In this document: in pieces, positions 1 to 11,400 of the stretch | Layout: each line of letters begins with the position of its first letter | Position numbering within the stretch: the stretch's first letter is position 1 | Origin: Camillea tinctor | Lineage: Eukaryota > Ascomycota > Sordariomycetes > Xylariales > Xylariaceae | Length of the DNA: 64,000 nt | Direction: 5' to 3' | Assembly (NCBI GenBank): GCA_022578605.1 | Contig: MU394063.1 | Span: 186,001 to 250,000 of the forward strand | Position numbers and translations under genes: made by a program | The notes under the pieces: model-generated | The model's input: only the letters and a program-made list of their open reading frames with translations | The model's database searches: none | Told to the model about the DNA's origin: nothing

Positions 1-1239
1 TGCCTGACCCAAGTGTTCTAATACTTCATTGTTTGCTGTGACGACTCTGTCATCAGGGATGATGTTACGCTTGGCCAAGGCGGTCGCCATTGCAGCATAT
101 ATGTCGTCCCACTGGGATTTATAAGATTAGTGACAGTTCCCTAGAGAAAGATAATACTTCAGTGTCACTTACAGCAACACTACCCGAAGCCGCAAGGTAA
201 TACCCGTTCTTGCCATAGCCAGGAGTTTCGTCTGCCAAGATCTTGCAGAGAAGTTCCACATATAAAGAGGTGTTGTCGGCCACATGACACACGGGCCAAG
301 TCTGTTACATATCACAGCATGTCAACTTCGTACATTCATATTCCATCATTGTGAGCACGTACCGGTTTCCCGGTATCAACGCGGTAGACATGTTTCAATG
401 CTACGGCTGCACGGACGACTGCAACTGTCTGCTTTGAGAGGGGGTTGCCAAAACCCTCACTCTTTCCGTCTATGTTGGTTTCGTTAGCATCCCGATCGCA
501 CCCCCTTTCTCAACCCATCTGTACTAGGCAAGGGAAACATCAAGTGAGAATGGTGATGACACTTACACACAATACAGGGTGCAAATATATAGCTACGAAC
601 ACCATGTTTTTCGGCCTCTTCAATGATGGAGCAATTGGTTTCAACTCCCTGTGCCTCTTATCAGCCTAAAATACCGTCAAAGTCAAACATACGAGCCTTA
701 ACTACCACGTACTATCCGCATCATCTCGTGTGGGGTCTTTTGGGATTTTTGGATATTGTAAAGGTCTGGATCGGTATCGAAAAGAGGTTTATCGTTCGGT
801 GCACCCGCATGACTAGAGAATAGCTTCGCTCCTGTGGTCTTAGAAATTCACATATACGTTAGATGAGGCCTCCTAAGGTTCGATAAGGGGTTGTGCTCCA
901 ATAACTCACATGCAAGAAATGAACTTCGCGGTCGGTGTTCTTCTTTACCTCAGCCAGTGCCTTGATGAAGTGTGACGGAGCATCAAAATGGAGTGGATCA
1001 ATGAGGTAATAGACTACAGATATGTTGTTTTCGACTACTGCGCTTCGCACTGCAGCCTCATCCTTGGCATTAAAGGAGAGAGGCACGGCGCCGTATTTCT
1101 TGACAGCTTCAGCTTGAGCATCTGTACGCACTAAAGCATATAATTTTCCATACGGAGGAAAGTTTGCTTTATCCCAGCGAGCAAGAAGATCACCACCTAA
1201 GTAGCCTGAACCACCAGTTATCAAGATGTTGTGGGACAT
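1..1239 (-). CDS. NAD-dependent epimerase/dehydratase family protein (3' end missing)
   Basis: Rossmann-fold NAD(P)-binding protein of the extended short-chain dehydrogenase/epimerase type, probably cytosolic. I read six exons: 1239-910, 838-713, 654-567, 469-363, 301-173 and 111-1, running off the left edge. All joins are GT-AG and keep frame. The N-terminus begins MSHNILITGGSGYLGG, which carries the glycine-rich dinucleotide motif. Later exons give TTGAKLFSSHAGAP, GVRSYIFAPCIVYGKSEGFG and GKNGYYLAASGSVAWDD, segments I recognise from fungal nucleoside-diphosphate-sugar epimerase-like proteins. 297 residues are visible; the family normally runs somewhat longer, so the C-terminus lies outside. 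The ATG at 1239 is preferred to one 33 bases upstream because the glycine-rich loop normally sits at the extreme N-terminus. The substrate cannot be inferred. Confidence 0.85.
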
Positions 1240-1551
1240 GGTAGAGTAGCAACGATGAATTATCAGTATCATTAGACAGGAAGAATCAATATGTACTTTG
1301 AGGATTGCTTCATGGCCGTATACGCCCTTCGCTTTATAGTTACAATGGAAGTATGACTCGATAATTGATTATAAATCAACCATTATTTTCAGTTAGTAGT
1401 TCAACCTTAATTACTATTTCTCGATATCTAGGATGAGATTCCTATAGACAAATGCTGAGTAATTTTGTTGCGAAATGTTAGGGAATACCCTCTTTAAAGT
1501 TACCCACGGGTAAATGATATTCCTAACACTAGGCGTATGAACACCCTAGAT

Positions 1552-1681
1552 TGGTCACGTAAGTAGTATGTAGCTAGTAAATTTATGAGACAAAAGATTC
1601 TCACAATGACCGAATGGTCATTGTGCCCCAATTCTGTATTATATAGTTACTCTCCAGCCAATCCCTGGCTGGGACGTAACA
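1552..1681 (-). mobile_element. LTR-like element copy, degenerate
   Basis: This matches the reverse complement of the 128-bp element at 39334-39461. Both carry the same 10-base palindrome arms (CACAATGACC ... GGTCATTGTG, here 1602-1625) with different 4-base loops. In both, the palindrome is followed by CAATTCTGTAT, then a TAGTTA stretch, and the copy ends CTGGCTGGGACGTAACA at 1681. The left boundary is approximate; TGGTCACG at 1552 is a plausible degenerate end. No clean target duplication is visible. It is probably a solo LTR or a short non-autonomous element. Confidence 0.6.
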
Positions 1682-2864
1682 GATAGATTGTTATCTTCTA
1701 TCCATACTGGATTATACTCTGATTGGCTTTTCATCTGAGGAATATATAAATAGTATCACTTCATAATCCAAAATAAGGGCGTTTTATCTTAAAGCCTATT
1801 TACTAGTAACAGTAAAGCGCCCGGGCTTAATGGTACCCATATATTCGTAAATAGGATTCATTCGTCGTCAACTAAATCGTACTTCCACGATTCCAATAAT
1901 GTGTTTGTTTCCCTATTAACAATTTCTTTTATTTATCGTCCCAAAGTTATATACTTATAAATGGCACAGATATATGGAAACTTCCATTATTGCCTGTCAA
2001 GGGGATTGCCCTCGTAATTCTCAAATATCAGTTTCTACTCTTAAGTATTTGTACGAGGGATCAGCTGACCAGTGTACCTGATAAGACAGCGCATACACTT
2101 CAAAGTAGTACTTATCACTAGGTAAATGCAATGGTAATTGATTGATTGGAGCTTGTCAATACGTACCTGATAATCTTTACCCAAATCTTTATCATGATTG
2201 AGGAAATATTTTGTTCCACAACCACCAAATATGAATATATATGACTCAAGCGCATCAGAGTATATTATAGTTAAAATAATGCTCCCTTTGACTTTTTGAC
2301 CTCTTAGGTACTATTAAAGCATAATTTTCTCAATAATAACAAGATTCTGGATGAAAAAAAAAAGCGTCATAGGGTTGAGAAGTATTTCTCCCGTCAGTTT
2401 AAGTATACAGTTTCTGTTAAGGGGTAATATGCCTGTATTCAAAAACTAGAATAATTGTTTTAAAATGGCCTAAAGAGCTTAACTCTCCTTTCGCTAACTA
2501 GCCCTTATATAGACATTCTATAGAGGGCAATACGAGTTATTAATGCATAGGTATAAAAACAGTTAGCACCCAACGCCTACATTCTTAAAGGTATTGGACT
2601 TAGGAATATTCCTTAAGTCCTAACTCCTGACTTGTCATCACATGCCTTTATACCTGCATGTCGGCATCTTTCTTAGTCAACGGATATATGTGGGTCTATA
2701 GGCCAGGATATCCACATCGTAACAGTTTCCGTGACCCCTTTGGCGGAATGAGTAGATCCGTACTAGTCTGCCGGTATGCCACACACTCGCCACACACTAA
2801 GCCTAAAGACATTTAGTCGGCCTTGGTACATTGCTACGGGTACATGTGCCTCTTAAATGGAAGT

Positions 2865-4180
2865 ACTTTTTTAAATTTACAGTTGTAAATTTAATTAAAT
2901 TTAATTACATAATATATTATAATTATTATATATTTATAAATAAAATTTTAATTTAATAATAATAATATTTTTTTTTTAAAAATTTAAAGTTTTTTATAAT
3001 TAAATATTTTAAAATATTTTAACGTTTTTAATAAAAAATATAATAATATAAAATAATTATTACTAAATATATATACGTTAATAAAGTAAAAAAGTAAAAA
3101 ATAAAATTAAAAAATAAAAAAATAATTGTTTATTTATATTTAAAAAAAACTATTTAATTAAGGTTATATAAAAAAGCGCAATTTATTTATATATAAAATA
3201 TATAATTATTTTTTATTTTATAACCATTAATAATATTATAAATATATATAAAAAAATTAATATTAAATATATAATTACGTTATATATTAAATATTATTAT
3301 TTTATTTATTTATATTAATATTTAATAATTATATAATAAAAATAAAAAGTAATTATATACCCCGTATATAAATAAATGGTTTTTTTTAAATATAAATAAA
3401 TTAACGTTTTTTATTTATTATTATTATTTTATTTTTTATTTTATTAACATATATATTTATTAATAATATTAATTTTTATTTTACTTATATAAAATATTAT
3501 ATTTTTTTAATATATAATAATTACATTAACTTTAAAATTATCACTCGGGGGATTAAGCTAGGTATAACCAGTGTATACTATAAGGGTAATAAAAGACAAA
3601 AACAAATGCTTGTCCTTCTTAATATTATAAAGGGGCAAGAGCCCCTATATATAGTAAATGTGAGCCGTATTAAGGGCTAATCCCCTAGTTAAATAGTTGC
3701 TGCCATAATAAAAATTAATTAAATATTAAAAAGTTATTAAGAAATATATATAAAATAATAAAATAAATAATAAATAATAAAAAACGGTGGTTTATTTATA
3801 TTTATAATATAATTATTATATATTAAAAAGTGTATAGCACTTTATATATAAATAAAATAAGGATTAATATTAACATTAATAAATAAAATAAAAAAACAGC
3901 AATATTTAATATACAGCTATGTTATATGTTTAATGTTGCATTTTTTTTTTTTTTACATATTTATAATATTACTTTATACTGTTACATTTTATATTAATTT
4001 TAAAAAACTATTTATTTAAAGTTATTAATAATTATATAATAAAAAATAAAAAGTAATTATATACCCCGCACCGCATATAAATAAATTGCGCTTTTTTAAA
4101 CATAAATAAATAACTGTTTTTTACTACTTATTATTTTTATTTATTATTCTTACATATATACCTACTAACACGTGATAAAA
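2865..4180. repeat. AT-rich island of inverted/direct repeat copies, RIP-like
   Basis: The stretch is almost pure A/T in two lobes (about 2865-3540 and 3700-4180), separated by roughly 160 bases of ordinary composition. Inside are several versions of one unit. AAGTAATTATATACCCCG occurs in direct orientation near 3347-3364 and 4051-4068. TAAATAAATTGCGCTTTTTT near 4077-4096 is matched as an inverted copy near 3171-3190. A further related piece lies near 3780-3880. Extreme C-to-T and G-to-A depletion on both strands is what RIP does to duplicated DNA in ascomycetes. No element type can be named because coding content has been erased. Confidence 0.75.
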
Positions 4181-6698
4181 TATTTCATAAAAGTGCTTTG
4201 TTATACAATAAAACGGCTAGTATTTTCCAGAACTTCCACTCCTAGAAGTACTTATTTGGGGTGGTAATCGATGTCATAAAGGCAGGATATCCCGTATAGA
4301 AAGACGAGATGGCGAGAACCGCAAACAGAGAAAATGGGTGGGCATGCGAGACTCTTCTTTCAGAAAGTATATATCGAATCGGCACCCCTGTCCTAACCCT
4401 AACCCGTCCTAGATCTTCGCCAAGATTGGCAATGCAACGTATAATTCTCGGGATTAAGTGGGGAGTTTTAAGAACTCCGGCATAAAGCCGGTAAGAACTT
4501 CAATATGAACCCCTTTAGTGAAATAAACGTTAGGTAAAACCTCAGCCTATGGGAACTTTTATCTTCCAATTAGTATTTCCACGATAGGTAAAATTTCTAT
4601 ACTTGGAGAACTAGACTTCAGTAAGTAGACATGGCACCAAGGCAACAACATCTATTAATACGTGTTAGGGGGATGTCTAATCCTTTATGTCATCCTAGTT
4701 TACATAAGACCCAACCAACCCATTTTTTTATCGTAGGACTGACGACCCGTGTTAAGACAAGGACGTACCTGTTCTTAGTAGGTCCATTACATTAGATCGT
4801 TCACCTACATTGTCAGTGATAATACCTCGGCTAGTTTAAGCACACGGAAGTCAAGATTGCCGGAAGCATCTACTTCCACTATTAAGGTAGGTGGGATTAG
4901 ATAAAAGGGGGTGGTACATTGCCTATGCAAGTCATCTCTAAAGTTATACCAATCTCGGCATCGAGTGACTTCTAGTGATGGTTCTAGTCGGTGAGTGATG
5001 CACTCTAGGACGAAATCTTGATTCACAGCAAGATGGAAAAGAGTGTTACATCGATGTATGAGTATTGATAAGATGCCCTTATTATCCCACTCGTGTATGC
5101 GGTTCTTCGGCAAGGCAAAGGATGTCTTAGATCATACTACCTGTATCCTGCAGTCCTTCGGCGAATAGACTGTCTCCGTATGCCCGATTCACTTAATTCA
5201 TATTTAGTCCGCGATGGAATGCATTGGCCAACGGTCTTTGTTTTTCACCTTCATCGGATGAAAGTTCATTTCAGCTTACATGATAGAATAGGTTCTCCTA
5301 ACGTCACTGCGGTCACTCTAACGCTTAATACAGATCCCTCGGGACTAAAGAAAACGATCTCTGAGGTTTACTGATGCATAGAGTTTTGTAAATGAAGATG
5401 TATATATTTGTCTTAACAAATAGTTCTTACAGGAAACCAGTAAAGACTCTAAGCTGACGAAAGCATATCGGCCTTCTTCAAGTGTGTAGTTATAAATGGC
5501 ATTATTACAAACTAACAGTGTTCTATATAAGTATATGCTTCATATTATCTGCTGTCTTTGCATTTCCTGTAGGTTTGTATCAATACGACAGAAAGGCTTG
5601 AACTCTAGAAAAGCGTTTCAGGGTAGGTAGTTCAACATAAAGAGTTAACCAAAGGGAAATGACAGCTTAAGCCGTAAATTAACTTAGTGTAACGGTAGAT
5701 AGTATCATGAAGGGCACAATAATAACTTAGGAAATCACAGCATGCTCGTGCAAAGACTAGAATTACTACTGCACTACCTACTTGTGATACTAGCATATAC
5801 AAAGAAAGACCTTCCTTGTTCACCGTAAAGTATGTACTCCCATGTACTTCTTGATTTGGTACGCCCAATAGGTGGCCTATCGGCTTATAATTTAACAGAT
5901 ATATACGTGACAACTCTGATATAAGGTATAGTAATATCCACCCGCCTAATACATGAAGCCCGAACATCTGCCTCTTGCCTTCGAAACTCCATGCGTTTTG
6001 AGAGGTGTTATATCTAGGGTTAGGTATTCGTCCGGGCTCAAAGCTATCTACCTGATTGTAAATAGCCTCCGAAGTAGTAAAAGATAAACGGTGGACACTG
6101 CCCCAGTGTGGGGATCTACCATAGCTTTAAGCTATGAGCCACGATGATTCCGTTTCTGGGAGCTCAATGTCAAGAACCGTTACGGTTTAACTCCGGGCAA
6201 TAAAGAAACGGTTTACTTCATTTCAACCACAATAACATATTCAGCTCGCCGAGATGGTATCATCGACCGTCGTCCAGTCTTCGCCACTGTAGATAGTGTA
6301 GGGTAAAAATCGTCAAGAGACACATAGTTATGCAGATCAGTCTAGGATATCCTCAAGCGATTCAACTAAAATCAGTCGAGTTTCAACATTCAACCCAACT
6401 GCTCCATTATCATACGAATCGTATCGATGCCATGATGTCTTCCTCTCTGCTTAGCAACGCAGATCAGGAGCAATACAGCCCCACAGAAGTCTAGACTAGC
6501 CTTCAAACAATAGGATTGCAATGAACAACTTCGCTAACTTAGGTGGACGGCTACCGGTCCCTATATCATTCGGTTCGTCGGAATAATGGAGAGACCCGCA
6601 TCGGAATCCACGATCACCCCGAATATGAAAAAGGCTCCGGACCTATAGCATTCACTTGAAACGTCAATCGTATAACCATCGTACAAAAGCATCCTATC

Positions 6699-6706
6699 TA
6701 TAAATA
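6699..6706 (+). promoter_or_regulatory. TATA box of the first P450 gene
   Basis: TATAAATA sits 66 bases upstream of the P450 start codon at 6773, within a clean intergenic stretch. The spacing fits a core promoter with a short leader. Confidence 0.45.
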
Positions 6707-6772
6707 TAGGCCTCTCTTTCTACCAAATGGAAATAGAATCATCAGCATTACTCAAACAATTAAGCTTTAGAC

Positions 6773-8472
6773 ATGCCTTCAGACCGACTTTTCGACTTTT
6801 ACCCTGCCGGCGGCGTACCAGCCGTGCAATGGCCACCGTCTCCTGAGGCGGTTGTGCAGGGGCTCATTGGCCTTGCCTCCTTAGTATGTTCTAAACTATG
6901 TTTCATTAAGCAATACTCATGTTAACCTCACTAACACAAACATAGTTCATCATCCATCGCACTGCCCTGATTATCTACCGACTCTGGTTTCACCCACTAT
7001 CGAAATTCCCGGGTCCTACATCTTTCGCCATAACGAATCTGATTTGGCAATGGAAAACAACTGTTTCTGGAAATGGTCAATGGGAGCTACGAGACTTACA
7101 TCGCAAATATGGTCCTATTGTGAGAGTGGGCGCGGACCGAATAGATGTGGATGGCAGCATTGGGTGGGCGAGCATCTATGGACACCATGGCGCCGGCAAA
7201 CCAGAATTCTCTAAGATCCCAAAATTCTTCTTCCCTGGCGACCACGAGACCATCATTGGAGCTGGACGTGAGGATCACAGACGCATGAGAAAGGCCTTGA
7301 ACCACGCCTTCAGTGACTCTGCCCTCCGCGAACAGGAAGGTTTGATCAAGAAGTATGTCGACCTACTGATCCAACGACTTGGTGAGCAAGCCGATGCGAA
7401 GAACACAATCAACATCGTTTCGTGGCTCAATTTCACCACCTTCGACATCATCGGCGACCTCAGCTTTGGCGAGTCCTTCCACAGCCTTGACAACAACGAT
7501 TATCACCCTTGGATATCAGCTATCTTCACGGGCGTTAGAGGTGACGCTATTAGTCGTCTTGCCCGAACTTACCCTCTCCTTGGTGCATTTGTTCTCAGCT
7601 GGTTTTCGCATAGTGATATGCAGACGGCCAACAACAACAGACAATATGCAAAAGCTAAAGCCAGGGCCCGAATGTCGCTTGGTGCTGAGCCCGAGGGTCG
7701 TCGAGACTTCATGACCTACCTCCTTAAGAACAAAAAAGGCTCTCAGGAATTATCCGACAAGGAAGTTGAAGGCCATGCTTCACTTTTTATTATCGCTGGT
7801 AGCGAGACCACCGCCACCGCTCTTTCAGGTCTCTTCTTCTTCCTGGGCAACAATCAACGAGCATACGAGACCTTGGCTAAGGAAATCCGCGACGCTATGC
7901 AGAACCAATCCGAAGTCAATCTGATGAACACCGCTCGCCTGGAGTTCTTGACTGCTTGCCTCCATGAAGCAATTCGAATGTACCCCCCAGCCTCGGAAAC
8001 CCCCCCTCGCATCTCCCCCGGTGCTGAGATTGGCGGACACTATATCGCCCCAGGTGTAAGTGTGGATCCTACCCCAGGCCAGACTAGACTTTTAGTATCG
8101 TGCTAACCCAGTCAACCGCAGACTATTCTTAGCGTATCTCAACTGTCGACATTCTACAACCCCGACAACTTCCACGACCCAGACAACTTCCACCCCGAGC
8201 GATGGCTGCCGGCGACGCACCCCCTATACGACGCTGCCTTCGAGAAGGATAACCGTGCCGCGTTCAAGCCATTCAGCTTCGGACCTCGTGACTGCATCGG
8301 CAAGAACCTCGCGATGTCGGAGATGCGCCTGATCATGTCCAAGATCCTCTACAATTACGATTTCGAAGTTGTGCCGGGACAATCGAACTGGAAAGATTCT
8401 CAGAGAATCTTCGGCATTTGGGAGAAGGGAGGTCTCAATGTCAATATCCTCCGTAGGAAGCAGTTGGCTTAG
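6773..8472 (+). CDS. cytochrome P450 monooxygenase (isotrichodermin C-15 hydroxylase-like class)
   Basis: Haem-thiolate monooxygenase, probably anchored in the ER membrane and fed by the shared P450 reductase. Three exons, 6773-6883, 6946-8055 and 8122-8472, give 523 residues, the usual length. The N-terminal hydrophobic segment (VVQGLIGLASLFIIHRTALI) spans the first splice junction and is followed by the proline-rich hinge FPGPT. Motifs: I-helix AGSETT near residue 320, ExxR (EAIR) near 377, the PERW segment and the haem loop FSFGPRDCIG near 460 with its cysteine ligand. All catalytic landmarks are intact. Style and motif wording resemble the fungal isotrichodermin C-15 hydroxylase/benzoate hydroxylase-like P450s, but a substrate cannot be assigned. 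No biosynthetic partner genes are adjacent. Confidence 0.93.
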
Positions 8473-11400
8473 ATTGGGGAGAAACCTACCTGATTTATTG
8501 CATTGCATTGCCGTATGTAATCTATTTACTGTGACTTCAATCTCGACTCTCGTTGTCAAGTCTAGATTCTAACATAATAGGAATAGGTTCGAAGAATAGT
8601 ATTTTTCTTATCCATTCTTGTAGCATAGCATAGCATAGCATGGAGAGCATCATACGGCGTTACCACTTATAACACCTTTGGTGCTCAATTCTTGAGACCT
8701 GGGGCATCAGTGTAGTGGTTGTTCGTTGTCTAATTCTTGTATAAAAGAAAACTTGCAGATAGGGGGAAAGGGGGCATATAGGGCGTTGTAACTAGTTTGG
8801 GCCTATTGGCCAATGGTAGAACAATCACAATCCTTTATAGCCTATTTTAGGTACTGCGTTATGATTGATTAGTGGATATGTTGTGGCGGCCCTCCAAGGA
8901 TTCGCTCGGCTTGTGCTACTAGTTTGGTGCTTAATTAAGCTTAAATCTTCCCGCATTGGCATTGGAGAGATTAGTTCGAATTAGCTTCTTGGCACGGCTA
9001 TTCATTGACTACGTACTTACTACCTTGTCATGTATCTATGTACACTTGGATAGTATTCTATATATGTGTGCCTTGGAATGATGCGAGCGCCGTAGATAAA
9101 TATTATTTTATGTCATTTGTATAGCACGAGCCTGTCGTAGTACATAAGAGTTAGCCTAACTTGAGGGGTAAGCCCAGTAAGGAAGAGCTGTTGGGGATAT
9201 GAGTAATTGTATATATTTTAAATGGTTTACATACACGGCACGCAGCTATAGTTTATGCCTTCATTGAGTGGCTATTGTTCTCTTCAACTTAATACGTTCT
9301 CTTTCCCGTCGTTAATCTTAGTTATGAATATTGTTCTTGATAGCTGTCGGTATCATAATATTTTCTTGACTACCTTTTCGAGGATTTATACATATACTAC
9401 ATATAAATATATATTTGGTTTTGTAGCACCTATAGCTCTGCTTCCGGCTCGTTGTCACCGGAATTCACCAGATCTATCGATGGATCTTTAACTCAAACCG
9501 AGGTTTTCCTACCTTAAGGTAAAGCTAATGGCAAGGCGTGAATGATATTTTAGTAAGTTACCTACTATTCTCCGAGTTTGGACTAGACTCACAATAACTG
9601 ATTATAACCTGCACCTTTAATCAATGAGAATTTTCCACATTTTCGAAGCTGTCGTGCTCGGAGAAACAGAAGTTGATGTTTTGTGCGTCTACTAAAGCTA
9701 TGATCTGGTCAGCCTACATGCTGCCATTGTAAGAATATAATATATTGATTGACTAGGTAAAATTACCTCTAAATGGACCTGGACACATGATTTTAGACTT
9801 ATTTAGGTCGAAAATGAATTATCTACTTCATTCATGCCTATCCCAAGGTATATATATTAATAGTCCCACTCATTACTCTGCCTTTGTGGAACCAACCGAC
9901 CTTATCCTATCTTTGCACATTAATCGTACACCAATCATCGTCTAAAGATTGTATTACATCACATCTATAGCGTCCCGATAAGGCAATAACTCAAATAGGA
10001 AACAACAGTATAGGACTTAATTATTGGTCCATACTACTAGCAGGGCTATAAACTGATACACAAGTTGACCTGAAAGCCTAGCTGACATGCTATTGAATTT
10101 GTGTACCTATATGACGATTTCACCATGAACGTATCGCTCTCTTAGGAATTTTCGACCCGGCTATCAGCTTTCATGCGGTGGAATATAGATCATACTATGA
10201 GCAAAATACTGAAAAGAAATCATAGGACCTTTATCTAGCTTAGCCCCCACAGGTTGGGCGCGTAAGCACACCCATTCGCATGTCAGAGTAGCAATTCGAT
10301 TCCTCCCAGTCTCCCTAGCCACTCACATGCGTGCTAGATTACCGCGTTCAAGAATCGCAATTCTTAAGTCCGAAGGACGCATCAAGGGGTAATTCTAGCA
10401 TGATAGCCTGGCGGGGGCTTATATCTAGGACTCAGGCTCGCCCGCGGGACCTCCGGGTATTTAGCTGGTCCCTCATCTCACTACTATATATGACGCAACA
10501 TACGACTTTTTCAACGACGATCTTACCGACGCCCTCAATTTTCGGGACCGACTTATCCTACACGAGAGAGAAGAAAGCTAGAGCGATATCCTTATTCGAC
10601 TTAGCTCACTAGGGAAGCAACATAGCCGCGAGCTTTGAATAGATCGACGTGAGCCAGAATCCTTTCGGTGAGAACGAGCAGAACCAGCACAATATCAGGG
10701 CGCATAGGACGCGAGCAACTGATATATTGAGGAGGCGCTTAAAGGATCTAAAGCGAGGCTCTAGCCTCACCCATATCAAGCCGCGACGGAAGAGGGGGGT
10801 CGGATAGTGGCGAGAGATCCGGGCGGGCCAAGCCTTCGGATAAGTTCCATCCCAGACCGCGCCCCGCGGCCCGGCCGTAACGGTGCTGCATCTCAGAACA
10901 ACCAGTTCCCTTCTTAAAACTACCGCCAACACACCATCCTTTCCTCCCGGTCCGCCACTCTACCGGCTCTCACCATATCGCCCGCCAAACTCGGCTTCTC
11001 CGCGCTGGTAGAAGTACAGTGCGAGTCGCGGCAGGTGCTCTCGTCCCAGAGTGATAAGGGATGAGAAAGGAGGGACGCCGTCAAGGTGCCGCAGTGCGAA
11101 GACTCCGGGTAGCGCCTGATGACCGGGCGGATGGGCATGGGCGGGCCCGGATGTGCTATGTGCGAAAGAGGTGCTTAGCTTATTCGAGACCAATAAACAG
11201 ACGGGCTAGCTTCGATCTTCCTTCCTTTTCTTAGTATCTCTATGGTTAGCATGTACCGCTTGTGCACTACGTCACACACTGTAACATATCTCCCAAAACA
11301 CTGCGTCTAATCCCATGCCAGGCAGTCACTTGGGGGAGGGGGGGCTTTTCCGTCTGATTTCGAAAGTCGCTTCTTCATGCACATAGGCAAGTCCCTCCGT

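Larger units (their letters stand above)
1240..6698. other. intergenic region with AT-rich island, no supportable gene
   Basis: Between the epimerase start and the first P450 I find no coding sequence I can defend. Open frames here (for example 4805-5113 and 5632-5967 on the minus strand) have no recognisable motif and are interrupted in any extension. The stretch holds an LTR-like fragment near 1.6 kb and the AT-rich island at 2865-4180, listed separately. Two tandem TTAGGG-type units (CCTAACCCTAACCC) occur at 4392-4405. The general look is old, RIP-altered repeat sequence. Confidence 0.6.

Noticed and set aside
4392..4405. CCTAACCCTAACCC, two telomere-type repeats
   Set aside because: Two units are easily found by chance and there is no longer array, so no chromosome-end or fusion claim is made.
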